Under the pieces are notes generated by a model that was given only the letters and a program-made list of their open reading frames with translations, was not told the origin of the DNA and did no database searches. 64,000 nt of DNA. Origin: Streptosporangium amethystogenes. Lineage in GTDB: Bacteria; Actinomycetota; Actinomycetes; Streptosporangiales; Streptosporangiaceae. The stretch covers positions 62,001 to 126,000 of the forward strand of contig NZ_JOEQ01000002.1 in the NCBI RefSeq assembly GCF_000721075.1, read 5' to 3'. The translations under genes were made by a program, and so were the position numbers. Positions 17,078 to 25,069 of the stretch are shown one piece after another; position 1 is the first letter of the stretch; every line of letters begins with the position of its first letter.

Positions 17078-18841
17078 TTACAGGTACTGACCGGTGTTGG
17101 CCACCGTGTCGATGGAACGCCCGGCCTCGGTGCCCTGCTTGCCCGTCACGAGGGTGCGGATGTAGACGATCCGCTCGCCCTTCTTGCCGGAGATACGGGC
17201 CCAGTCGTCGGGGTTGGTGGTGTTGGGCAGGTCCTCGTTCTCGGAGAACTCGTCCACGCAGGCCGCCAGCAGGTGCTGGATCCGCAGACCTTTCTGCCCG
17301 GTCTCCAGGAACTGCTTGATCGCCATCTTCTTGCCGCGGTCGACGATGTTCTGGATCATCGCACCGGAGTTGAAGTCCTTGAAGTACAGGACCTCCTTGT
17401 CCCCGTTGGCGTAGGTCACCTCAAGGAAGCGGTTCTCCTCGCTCTCGGTGTACATCCGCTCGACGACTCGCTGGATCATCCCGAAGATGGTCTCCTGCCG
17501 GTTCCCGCCGTGCTCGGAGAGGTCCTCGGAGTGGAGTGGGAGCTCCGCGATGAGGTACTTCGAGAAGATGTCCCTGGCCGCCTCGGCGTCCGGCCGCTCG
17601 ATCTTGATCTTGACGTCCAGGCGGCCGGGCCGCAGGATCGCCGGGTCGATCATGTCCTCGCGGTTGGAGGCGCCGATCACGATGACGTTCTCCAGGCCCT
17701 CGACGCCGTCGATCTCCGACAGGAGCTGGGGGACGATGGTGTTCTCGACGTCGGAGGAGACACCCGAGCCTCGGGTCCGGAAGATCGAGTCCATCTCGTC
17801 GAAGAACACGATCACCGGAGTGCCCTCGGAGGCCTTCTCGCGAGCCCGCTGGAAGACCAGGCGGATGTGCCGCTCGGTCTCGCCGACGTACTTGTTGAGA
17901 AGCTCGGGACCCTTGATGTTGAGGAAGAAGCTCTTGCCGGACTGGCCGGTCTTCTCCGCGACCTGCTTGGCCAGGGAGTTGGCGACGGCCTTGGCGATGA
18001 GCGTCTTGCCACAGCCGGGTGGTCCGTAGAGCAGGACGCCCTTGGGCGGGCGGAGCTTGTGCTCGCGGAAGAGGTCGGCGTGCAGGTACGGGAGCTCGAT
18101 GGCGTCCCGGATCTGCTCGATCTGCCGCATCAGCCCGCCGATCTCCTCGTAGGAGATGTCGGGCACCTCCTCCAGGACGAGCTCCTCGACCTCGGACTTG
18201 GGGATGCGCTCGTAGACGTAGCCGGAACGGGGTTCGAGCAACAGGGAGTCGCCTGCCCGGATCGGCTGGCCCACCAGCGACTCGGCGAGCTTCACCACCC
18301 GCTCCTCGTCGGCATGCGAGATCACCAAGGCGCGCTGGCCGTCCTCAAGGAGCTCCTTGAGCATCACGATCTCGCCAAGCTCCTCGAAACCGAGGGCCTC
18401 GACCACGTTGAGCGCCTCGTTGAGCATGACCTCCTGGCCACGCTTCAGCGAGTCGACGTCCACCGCCGGACTGACGTTCACTCTGAGTTTGCGGCCACCG
18501 GTGAAAACCTCCACCGTGCCGTCTTCTCTGGTTTCGAGGAACACGCCGAACCCGGATGGCGGCTGCGCCAACCGGTCTACTTCCTCCTTCAAGGCGACGA
18601 TCTGGTCTCTGGCCTCCTTGAGGGTGGCCACCAGACGCTCGTTCTGGCCGGTTACGGCCGCGAGGTTCGCCTGCAAGTCATGGAGACGCTCTTCAAGGAT
18701 CCTGGCCTGCCGGGGAGACTCCGTCAGCTTCCGACGCAACACGGTGATCTCCTCCTGCAGGAAGGAGACCTGTGTTGTGAGGTCAGCGACCTCCCGTTCG
18801 CGCTGCGCGGCTCGAGCCTCAGCGTCGTCGCGAGCTGCCAC
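17078..18841 (-). CDS. mpa: Proteasome-associated AAA ATPase (Mpa/ARC)
   Basis: The 587-residue ring ATPase unfolds pupylated proteins and feeds them to the 20S core. An N-terminal coiled coil (about residues 10-95) captures Pup. OB domains (about 96-225) follow. The AAA module has Walker A GPPGCGKT at 273-280, pore loop KYVG near 318, Walker B VIVFFDE with Glu349 and an arginine-rich second region of homology. The C-terminus ends GQYL, the three-residue docking tail (Tyr in the penultimate position) that opens the core gate. A GTG start follows a full-length AAGGAGGTGA ribosome site. Confidence 0.96.
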   Translation of the reverse strand: MAARDDAEARAAQREREVADLTTQVSFLQEEITVLRRKLTESPRQARILEERLHDLQANLAAVTGQNERLVATLKEARDQIVALKEEVDRLAQPPSGFGVFLETREDGTVEVFTGGRKLRVNVSPAVDVDSLKRGQEVMLNEALNVVEALGFEELGEIVMLKELLEDGQRALVISHADEERVVKLAESLVGQPIRAGDSLLLEPRSGYVYERIPKSEVEELVLEEVPDISYEEIGGLMRQIEQIRDAIELPYLHADLFREHKLRPPKGVLLYGPPGCGKTLIAKAVANSLAKQVAEKTGQSGKSFFLNIKGPELLNKYVGETERHIRLVFQRAREKASEGTPVIVFFDEMDSIFRTRGSGVSSDVENTIVPQLLSEIDGVEGLENVIVIGASNREDMIDPAILRPGRLDVKIKIERPDAEAARDIFSKYLIAELPLHSEDLSEHGGNRQETIFGMIQRVVERMYTESEENRFLEVTYANGDKEVLYFKDFNSGAMIQNIVDRGKKMAIKQFLETGQKGLRIQHLLAACVDEFSENEDLPNTTNPDDWARISGKKGERIVYIRTLVTGKQGTEAGRSIDTVANTGQYL

Positions 18842-18891
18842 GGCGTCACCTCCTTCCCAGTCGAGACCGACTACTCAAAACCCTACCCATC

Positions 18892-18907
18892 TAAGGGCTG
18901 TCCCTTA
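18892..18907 (-). other. Small hairpin in the mpa leader
   Basis: TAAGGG and CCCTTA pair around a 4-base loop about 50 bases upstream of the mpa start. Further upstream (18930-18990) the sequence is AT-rich and probably holds the promoter. A role in leader control is only a possibility. Confidence 0.3.
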
Positions 18908-18997
18908 CCTGGCTGAGCAGTGTTCGTATGACTACATTAAGTGCGTGATGATTAATCCCTTTTGGCGCTTTTAGTACTAGAAGCATAAGAACACGAA

Positions 18998-19028
18998 GGT
19001 CCGCTCCCGTGTCACTCCTTCACGGACC
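18998..19028 (-). terminator. Possible terminator after trmI
   Basis: GGTCCG and CGGACC can pair, with an alternative inner stem CCGTG/CACGG, 18 bases after the trmI stop. The loop is long, so the assignment is weak. Confidence 0.35.
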
Positions 19029-19046
19029 GTCGTGGCCGAATCGTCA

Positions 19047-19916
19047 TCATGTGGCGGAAGACGTGGAGTCCTCACCCTGTGCACCCTTCGCCGGACGTCT
19101 ACGTCGAGGTGGTGGCGTCACCCCGTCGGCCATGCGACGGGCCGTGACCAGAAAGCCGGTGTGGCCGACCATCCTGTGGTCGGGCCGCACAGCCAGCCCC
19201 TCGACATGCCAGTCACGAACCAGGGTCTCCCACGCATGGGGCTCGGTGAAACTCCCGTGCTCCCGGAGAGTTTCGACCGTACGCGACAGCTGGGTTGTGG
19301 TCGCGACATAACAGCAGATCACACCGCCAGGGGTGAGAGCCTTGGCTGCGGCGTCCACACATTCCCACGGGGCGAGCATGTCGAGGATGATCCGGTCGAC
19401 GTCACTCTCGTCGAGGTCCGCGACAAAGTCGCCGACCACCAGGCGCCACTGCGACATCGGGCCGCCGTAGAACTTCTCCACGTTCTTGGTGGCGATCTCG
19501 GCGAAGTCCTGGCGCCGTTCGTAGGAGGTGACGGTGCCCTCGGAGCCCACCGCGCGCAGCAGGAAGCAGGTGAGCGCGCCGGAGCCGACCCCCGCCTCCA
19601 CCACCCGGGCACCCGGGAAGATGTCGGCCATGGCCACGATCTGCGCCGAGTCCTTGGGGTAGATGACCGCCGCGCCGCGCGGCATGGAGAGCGTGTAGTC
19701 CTGGAGCAGGTGCCTGAACGCCAGATACTGGGTGCCCCCGGACGAACGCACCACCGAGCCCTCGGGCTGGCCGATCAGCTCACTGTGCGGGATCCCGCCC
19801 TTGTGCGTGTGGAACACGCCGTCTTCCTTCAACGTCACCGTGTGACGCTTGTTCTTGGGGTCGGTGAGCTGAACCTGATCCCCGGCCTGAAACGGCCCAT
19901 GCCTGCGAAAACCCAT
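19047..19916 (-). CDS. trmI: tRNA (adenine-58-N1)-methyltransferase TrmI
   Basis: The 289-residue enzyme methylates A58 in the T-loop of tRNA using S-adenosylmethionine. It has the N-terminal beta domain (GPFQAGDQVQLTDPKNKRH). The Rossmann methyltransferase core shows motif I VVEAGVGSGALTCFLLRAVG, motif II-like VTSYERRQDFAEIA and motif IV RIILDMLAPWE. The start MGFRRHGPF matches mycobacterial TrmI. Much longer in-frame sequence upstream is ignored because it lacks family similarity and overlaps the divergent gene. In Mycobacterium it also lies close to mpa. No ribosome site is clear. Confidence 0.94.
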   Translation of the reverse strand: MGFRRHGPFQAGDQVQLTDPKNKRHTVTLKEDGVFHTHKGGIPHSELIGQPEGSVVRSSGGTQYLAFRHLLQDYTLSMPRGAAVIYPKDSAQIVAMADIFPGARVVEAGVGSGALTCFLLRAVGSEGTVTSYERRQDFAEIATKNVEKFYGGPMSQWRLVVGDFVADLDESDVDRIILDMLAPWECVDAAAKALTPGGVICCYVATTTQLSRTVETLREHGSFTEPHAWETLVRDWHVEGLAVRPDHRMVGHTGFLVTARRMADGVTPPPRRRRPAKGAQGEDSTSSAT

Positions 19917-20075
19917 GACCGCAAGGTTAACGGCGCGCGACCGCGGCCGATCCCGCCTCGGCCTGGGAGCCGCGGCCGGGCAGCGGGAAACGGACACCGC
20001 TGTCCGGAGCGGGCGGACAGCGACGGTCCTCAAAAAAGTTCGCCCCACTACGGGGGAACTGGTAGCTGTTGTCGC

Positions 20076-21182
20076 ATGTTTCCCCAAGATGTGATTCCGG
20101 CAGGCTCCGTCGTCCTGAGGCCCCTCACCCTTGCGGACACCGAAGCGATCGTCCGCGCCTGTGCGGACCCGGAGATCGTCCGGTTCCTCCCCCTGGTGCC
20201 CGTGCCCTACACCCGAGACGACGCACTCCAGTACCTGGAGATGGCCGAGGAGGACTGGAAGAGCGGAGGAGCCGCGTTCGCCATCGCGGACGCCGAGACG
20301 GGCGAGTGGCTGGGCAACATCGGCCTCAAACCCTCCCGCCTGCGGAACACCAACGAGATCGGCTACCTGGTCGCCCCGTGGGCGCGGGGCCGGGGGGTGG
20401 CCACGGCCGCCACCGCCGCGCTGGCCGGATGGGGCTTCGGCCACGGGGTGGAACGCGTCGAACTCCTCGCCGACGTGGAGAACCTGGCCAGCCAGCGGGT
20501 GGCCCTGGCCGCCGGCTTCCAGCGCGAGGGCGTGCGGCGCGGGGCCGAGCAGCAGCGTGACGGCACCCGCCGCGACCTGGTGTCCTTCGCACGCCTGCGC
20601 GGCGACTCCGGCGAGCGCGTGGCGCTGTTCCTGCCGGACTTCCCCGGCGGCTCACTGACCGACGGGGTCGTACGGCTGCGGCCGCTCACCTCCGCCGACG
20701 CCGCCGACTATCTGGCGCTGCGCAACCTGCCCGACGTCGTGAGGTACAGCGTCCCGCCCGAGCCAGAAAGCGCCGAGCAGGCCGAGGAGCGGTGCCGCGC
20801 GGCGGGCGCGAACCAGCTGGCCGGCTGGGGGCTCGAGGCGGTGATCACGGACGCCGCGACGGGCGCGTTCGCCGGGGAGATCCAGCTCTCCAACGTGACC
20901 CCGCCGCTGAGGCAGGCCATGACGGGCTACAGTCTGCTACCGGCGTTCCGCGGCAGGGGCTTCACCACCAGGGCGGTGAATCTGCTGGTCGGCTGGACCT
21001 TCGAGCACACCTCCCTGAACCGGATCATCGCGGGCACCTCCCCCGCCAACGTCGCCTCGCAGCGTGTACTGGAGCGCGCGGGCTTCACCCGCGAGGCGCT
21101 GCTGCGCGGGTTGCTGCCCGGTCCCGACGGCACCCGCCTGGACGACCTGCAGTGGTGCCGGCTGCGGGACGCCCCACACTAG
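20076..21182 (+). CDS. Tandem GNAT-domain N-acetyltransferase
   Basis: The 368-residue protein carries two GNAT domains of the RimJ/RimL type. Domain 1 (about 10-175) has the acetyl-CoA loop EIGYLVAPWARGRGVATAA, then NLASQRVALAAGFQREG. Domain 2 (about 190-365) has TGYSLLPAFRGRGFTTRAV, then NVASQRVLERAGFTREALL. Both R/Q-x-x-G-x-G/A loops look intact, so both halves may bind acetyl-CoA. Substrates could be a protein N-terminus or a small molecule; nothing here decides. It is divergent from trmI and convergent with the aminotransferase gene. Confidence 0.85.
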   Translation: MFPQDVIPAGSVVLRPLTLADTEAIVRACADPEIVRFLPLVPVPYTRDDALQYLEMAEEDWKSGGAAFAIADAETGEWLGNIGLKPSRLRNTNEIGYLVAPWARGRGVATAATAALAGWGFGHGVERVELLADVENLASQRVALAAGFQREGVRRGAEQQRDGTRRDLVSFARLRGDSGERVALFLPDFPGGSLTDGVVRLRPLTSADAADYLALRNLPDVVRYSVPPEPESAEQAEERCRAAGANQLAGWGLEAVITDAATGAFAGEIQLSNVTPPLRQAMTGYSLLPAFRGRGFTTRAVNLLVGWTFEHTSLNRIIAGTSPANVASQRVLERAGFTREALLRGLLPGPDGTRLDDLQWCRLRDAPH

Positions 21183-21191
21183 GGGCCGCGT

Positions 21192-22415
21192 TCAGTCGGC
21201 GCCGAAGTGGGCCCTGAGCCTGGCGTAGGCGGCGTCGGTGCCCTGCAGCGCCCGGTCGATGTCGGCGTCGGTGTGGGCCGCGGACAGGAACCAGTTGTGC
21301 CACGGGTGAAGGTAGACGCCCTCCTGCAGGCAGGCCGCCGCCCAGAACATGCCCTTGTCCAGCGTCGCGTCCCCCTCGAAGGAGAGCCAGGGGATCTGCA
21401 CCGGGCCGGTCTGGTTGACCGTGAAGCCGTGGGAGGCGGCCTGGGCGGCGAGGCCCTCCCGCAGGCGGGTGCCCGCGCGCTCCATCAGGGCTATACCGTC
21501 GATGTCGCGCAACGTCTCGATGGTGGCCTTGGCCGCGGCCATCGGAGCGGCGTTGAACCAGAAGGAACCCGTGGAGTAGAGCGTCTGGGCGGGCCCCCGC
21601 AGGGCGTCCACACCGGTGACGGCGGCGATCGGGTGACCGTTGGCCATGGCCTTGCTGAAGGCGTACAGATCGGGGCGCACACCCAGGGGTTCCCAGGAGC
21701 CGCCCAGGTCGATCCGCCAGCCACCGCGTACGTCGTCGATCACCAGGGCGGCGCCGATCCGGTCGGCCAGTGCCCGCACCCCCCGGGCGAACTCCGCGGC
21801 GACGAGTTCCTGGTCCTCGAACGAGTCGTGCTTGAACGGCGTCACGATGATCGCGGCGACGTCGCCCTCCGCCTGCGCCGCGGCGGCCTCGACGCTGGCG
21901 AGGTCGTTGTAGGTGAACTCGACCAGGTCCGCGCGCTCGCTGGGAGTGGTCCCCGCCGTACTGGGCGTGCACCACGGGTCGGCCCCGTGGTACGCGCCGT
22001 GCGCCATGAGGACCTTGGTCCTGCCGGTGGCGGCGCGGGCCACCATCAGCGCCTGGGTGGTGGCGTCGGTGCCGTTCTTGGAGAACATCACCCAGTCGGC
22101 CTGCGGGACGGTGTCCACCAGGAGCTCCGCGAGCTCCACGTAGACGGGGCCGGGGCCGTTGAGGCAGTCGCCCACGGCGAGCTGGGCCGCGACGGCGGCC
22201 TCGACCGACGGGTGGCGATGGCCGAGCACGACGGGACCCCAGGAGCACATGAGGTCGACGTACTCGCGCCCGTCGGCGTCCCGCTGGCGGCACCCCTCGC
22301 CGCCGACGAAGAACTGCGGGTAGGCGGGGCCGTGCAGGGCCGCGTTGAGGTGGCCGTACATACCGCCGGGGACGACCTTGGCGGCCCGCTCCCTGAGTCT
22401 GGCGTCGATGGACAT
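21192..22415 (-). CDS. Class III aminotransferase (glutamate-1-semialdehyde aminomutase-like)
   Basis: The 407-residue PLP enzyme belongs to the class III fold type I aminotransferases. It shows the cofactor glycine/serine region FSKNGTDATTQALMVARAATG, the aspartate binding the pyridine (VIDDVRGGW) and the Schiff-base Lys in LYAFSKAMANGHPIAAV. It resembles HemL but lacks close matches to HemL loops, and its pairing with a sugar kinase suggests another substrate. The ATG follows AAAGGAC. It lies downstream of the PfkB kinase gene on the same strand and is probably in one transcript under the TetR protein encoded at 23482. Confidence 0.85.
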   Translation of the reverse strand: MSIDARLRERAAKVVPGGMYGHLNAALHGPAYPQFFVGGEGCRQRDADGREYVDLMCSWGPVVLGHRHPSVEAAVAAQLAVGDCLNGPGPVYVELAELLVDTVPQADWVMFSKNGTDATTQALMVARAATGRTKVLMAHGAYHGADPWCTPSTAGTTPSERADLVEFTYNDLASVEAAAAQAEGDVAAIIVTPFKHDSFEDQELVAAEFARGVRALADRIGAALVIDDVRGGWRIDLGGSWEPLGVRPDLYAFSKAMANGHPIAAVTGVDALRGPAQTLYSTGSFWFNAAPMAAAKATIETLRDIDGIALMERAGTRLREGLAAQAASHGFTVNQTGPVQIPWLSFEGDATLDKGMFWAAACLQEGVYLHPWHNWFLSAAHTDADIDRALQGTDAAYARLRAHFGAD

Positions 22416-22482
22416 GCGTCGTCCTTTCAGATCTGGATCGGTTCGGGCGGTTCGGTGCCGTGTCCGGCCGCGAGCGGCGGGA

Positions 22483-23397
22483 TCACTTCTCCTCACGTAG
22501 TGCGCGCGCCCCGTCCAGGCCGGCATCCGACCCCAGGCCGCCCGCGACGCGAGCGGCCAGCTCGGTGCCGAGCCGTGCGGCGCCGGCCACGTCACGGCCG
22601 TCGACCAGGCCGGCGATGAACCCGGCGCAGTAGGCGTCGCCACACCCCGTGGTGTCGACCACCTCGACGTCGAGGGCGGGAACGCGGGTGACGCCCTCCG
22701 CCTCGGCGATCAGGCTTCCGTCCGCGCCGAGCGTGACCAGGACCGCCGAGGGCCCCTCCGCCAGCAGGGCCAGCGCGGCCTCCTCCGCACTGCCCGCACC
22801 GCTCATCAGCAGTGCCTGCTCCTCGTTGGGCAGGAGGTAGTCGACGTGCGGGAGAAAGCTCCGAACCCCCTGCATGAGGTCCGGCATGTTGGACAGAAGG
22901 TCCATTGTGATGATCGTGCCCGCCGCGCGTGCCTCGTCAAGCAGCGCGAAGAAAGCGGGGTCGTACAGACCCCAGGTCACGTCCATGCCCCCCAGGTGCA
23001 CGACGCGCGCGCCCAGGATCCGCTCGCGGCCGACGTCGGCGACGGCCAGGCCCAGGTTGGCTCCGGGGACGTGGAAGGACGGGCGCCCGCCGTCCGGGCG
23101 GATGGGCAGGATCGAGGCGGCGGTCTGCTCTCCCCGCCTGCGGACCACCCCGGTCACATCGACGCCGCGCCGCCCCATCATCATGACGAGCAGATCTCCG
23201 AGCTCGTCGTCGCCGACCGCCCCCACCGAGGCCACCGGGACACCGAGCGCGGCCAGGTCGACGGCGGTCGCGGCCGCGGCACCCGCGGCGGTGACCCGGA
23301 TCTGCTCCAGCAGGTGGGTGTCCTGCCCGGCGGGAATCGACTCCACCGGCCTGGCGAGCACGTCCACGATGTGCACCCCGAGGGCTACGACGGTCAT
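22483..23397 (-). CDS. PfkB-family carbohydrate kinase
   Basis: The 304-residue ribokinase-type enzyme would phosphorylate a sugar or sugar-like alcohol with ATP. It has the N-terminal glycine motif (VTAAGAAAATAVDLAALG) and the middle GANLGLAVADV substrate region. The C-terminal signature DTTGCGDAYCAGFIAGL carries the catalytic Asp. The ATG follows GAGGAGG. Its promoter, with a consensus TTGACA -35 box, overlaps a palindrome shared with the divergent TetR gene. It pairs with the aminotransferase downstream, so a joint role in catabolism or synthesis of an amino-sugar-like compound is plausible but unproven. Confidence 0.87.
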   Translation of the reverse strand: MTVVALGVHIVDVLARPVESIPAGQDTHLLEQIRVTAAGAAAATAVDLAALGVPVASVGAVGDDELGDLLVMMMGRRGVDVTGVVRRRGEQTAASILPIRPDGGRPSFHVPGANLGLAVADVGRERILGARVVHLGGMDVTWGLYDPAFFALLDEARAAGTIITMDLLSNMPDLMQGVRSFLPHVDYLLPNEEQALLMSGAGSAEEAALALLAEGPSAVLVTLGADGSLIAEAEGVTRVPALDVEVVDTTGCGDAYCAGFIAGLVDGRDVAGAARLGTELAARVAGGLGSDAGLDGARALREEK

Positions 23398-23424
23398 AGC
23401 GAGTCCTCCTCATGTCTTCAGCGG

Positions 23425-23455
23425 ATAATAGACGGGCGACCGACTACAATGTCAA
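23425..23455 (-). promoter_or_regulatory. Promoter of the PfkB-aminotransferase unit
   Basis: On the minus strand a perfect TTGACA (23450-23455) is followed, 19 bases later, by TATTAT (23425-23430). An 18-base spacing gives CTATTA. The ATG is 27 bases downstream. The -35 box shares two bases with the palindrome at 23454-23466. Confidence 0.6.
23445..23450 (+). promoter_or_regulatory. -10 box of the TetR gene
   Basis: TACAAT is one base off consensus. The expected transcription start, about seven bases downstream, falls inside the palindrome 23454-23466. A -35 box is not clear. Confidence 0.45.
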
Positions 23456-23466
23456 CGGATTCCGTT
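23454..23466. promoter_or_regulatory. Palindromic operator candidate for the TetR regulator
   Basis: AACGGATTCCGTT is a perfect 6-1-6 inverted repeat. It overlaps the -35 box of the PfkB promoter on one side and the likely transcription start of the TetR gene on the other. One bound dimer could repress both genes. Autoregulation of this kind is common for TetR proteins; binding here is inferred. Confidence 0.5.
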
Positions 23467-23481
23467 CGGGAGGGAACCGAG

Positions 23482-24081
23482 TTGCCAAAGATCGTCGATC
23501 ATGGAGAGCGCCGCGAGGAGGTCATCGAGGCCACTCGCCGCATCATCCTGCGCGAGGGCATCGAGGCCGCCACGACCAGGGCGATCGCCAAGGAGGCCGG
23601 CTACTCCAACGGCGTGCTGACCCACTACTTCGCCGACAAGGACGACATCATGCTGTCGGCGCTGCGCTCCTCGCACCGGCGCATCGTGGAGCGCCTGCGC
23701 GGCAAGCTGGCCGGCCTCACCGGGCTGGCGGCGCTCCGCGAGCTCCTCCTCGACAACCTGCCACTGGACGAGGAGCGCACCCGGGAGAGCGGGCTGGAGG
23801 TCGGCTTCTGGAGTCGCAGCATGACCAGCCCGGCGATGCTGGAGGCACAACGCGCCGAGGCCGAGGAACTGCGCTACCTGGTGCGCAGCCTGCTTGGCGC
23901 CGCGGTCGCCGGTGGGGAGATCTCCACCACCGAAGACCTCGACGACGTGACCGAGCGGCTACTCGCCCTGGTCGACGGGCTGAGCGTGCACCGCCTGCTC
24001 TATCCGGACAGGCTCGGCACCGCACGCCTGGAGCGGGTGCTCAACGCCGAACTGGACCGCCTGCGCCCCACCGACACGTAG
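23482..24081 (+). CDS. TetR-family transcriptional regulator
   Basis: The 199-residue protein opens with MPKIVDHGERREEVIEATRR, like BetI-type TetR proteins. Its helix-turn-helix TTRAIAKEAGYSNGVLTHYF lies at about residues 31-50. The C-terminal ligand domain contains the BetI-like segment GFWSRSMTSPAMLEAQRAEA. A TTG start is chosen because GGAGGG lies seven bases upstream and the family starts there; an ATG 11 codons earlier is the alternative. It is divergent from the PfkB-aminotransferase pair and likely represses it and itself. The effector is unknown. Confidence 0.88.
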   Translation: MPKIVDHGERREEVIEATRRIILREGIEAATTRAIAKEAGYSNGVLTHYFADKDDIMLSALRSSHRRIVERLRGKLAGLTGLAALRELLLDNLPLDEERTRESGLEVGFWSRSMTSPAMLEAQRAEAEELRYLVRSLLGAAVAGGEISTTEDLDDVTERLLALVDGLSVHRLLYPDRLGTARLERVLNAELDRLRPTDT

Positions 24082-24100
24082 CCGCCCGCCCGTGCCCGCC

Positions 24101-24130
24101 CGGCTCCCGGCACGTACGCTCAGGGAGCCG
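24101..24130. terminator. Bidirectional terminator between the TetR and kinase genes
   Basis: CGGCTCCC and GGGAGCCG form a perfect 8-bp stem with a 14-base loop. It sits in the 80-base gap between convergent genes. Confidence 0.55.
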
Positions 24131-24161
24131 AGGCCACGGCCCGGAGCGCGCGGGCGGAAGC

Positions 24162-24950
24162 TCAGACCAGCAGGGCGTAGAGCCGGTCGGCCACCCCCCG
24201 CGCGGTGGGCCGCTTGGCCACGTCACCGAGGCATGCCCGGACGAGATCCGACAGCTCGGGCTCCAACCCCGGATCGATCGACGGCGGCGTGCTGTACACC
24301 TTCCGCAGGGTCAGCAGCGGATCGTGGGTGGGCAGTTTCCCGTAAAGCCCGACTCCGCTCACCGCCCAGTGCAGCGTCGCGCCCAGCGACCACACATCGC
24401 CGCCGGGGGTGGGCGTCTCCCCCTGCAGCAACGCGGGGTCGGTGAACTCCACCGACCCGATGTCCCCCATCCCGGTCACCGTCACGCCCGGCGTCAGCAC
24501 CTGCGACAGGCCCAGGTCGGAGAGCTTGCCCCCGTCGTCGGCGAGCAGCACGTTGCCGGGGCGGATGTCGCGATGGACGATGCCCTCCTCGTGCAGTGCC
24601 TGCGCCGCGTGGGAGACGCAGGCGATCGAGCGCAGCACCCGCTCACGCGACGGCCGTTCCGCGGGATGCGCCAGCGAGCCGTCCGGCAGGTACTCCATTG
24701 AGTAGTAGAACACCCCGCCCTGCTGACCGGCGTCGTAGAGCCGCACCAGATACGGGGAGCGCACCGCGGCGAACGCCTTCAACTCTCTCGTGGCCCGGCG
24801 GAAGGCGTCGTTCCCCGTGCCCCCCACCACCTTCACCGCGACCAGATCCGCCTCGACGGGTAACCGCTCGGGCCTTTTCGCCAAGTAGAACTCACCGTGA
24901 TTACCGGCTCCCAGTGGCCGGATGAACTCATAGTCGGCGATGCCTTCCAC
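24162..24950 (-). CDS. Serine/threonine protein kinase with atypical loop residues
   Basis: The 262-residue protein is a lone kinase domain. It has glycine loop LGAGNHGEFYLAK (residues 13-25), Lys40 in VAVKVVG, HRDIRPGNVLL with catalytic Asp128, and DLG (145-147) in place of DFG. The usual HRDxK lysine is Arg130, and APE is replaced by TDPALL. The metal Asp and catalytic Asp are kept, so activity is likely but may be modified. There is no membrane segment. A GTG start is chosen because GGAGGG precedes it by eight bases. It is divergent from the antiporter gene, so it may regulate ion transport. Confidence 0.85.
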   Translation of the reverse strand: MEGIADYEFIRPLGAGNHGEFYLAKRPERLPVEADLVAVKVVGGTGNDAFRRATRELKAFAAVRSPYLVRLYDAGQQGGVFYYSMEYLPDGSLAHPAERPSRERVLRSIACVSHAAQALHEEGIVHRDIRPGNVLLADDGGKLSDLGLSQVLTPGVTVTGMGDIGSVEFTDPALLQGETPTPGGDVWSLGATLHWAVSGVGLYGKLPTHDPLLTLRKVYSTPPSIDPGLEPELSDLVRACLGDVAKRPTARGVADRLYALLV

Positions 24951-25069
24951 AACGGTCTCCCTCCATGCCTGCGCAACGTTCGCGACGACATCCCACACAC
25001 GGTAACGTCGCCTTTGCCATTCTCGGGGCTTTTCTTTGCATACGGAAAGCGTGCTCGCAATTGCTGCAC

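Noticed and set aside
19917..20444. 176-residue N-terminal extension of TrmI
   Set aside because: The longer frame covers the divergent GNAT gene in antisense and has no family similarity. TrmI proteins begin at MGFRRHGPF.
24965..25069. N-terminal extension of the antiporter
   Set aside because: The extra codons overlap the divergent kinase gene and are not protein-like. The membrane domain begins at the ATG at 25070.
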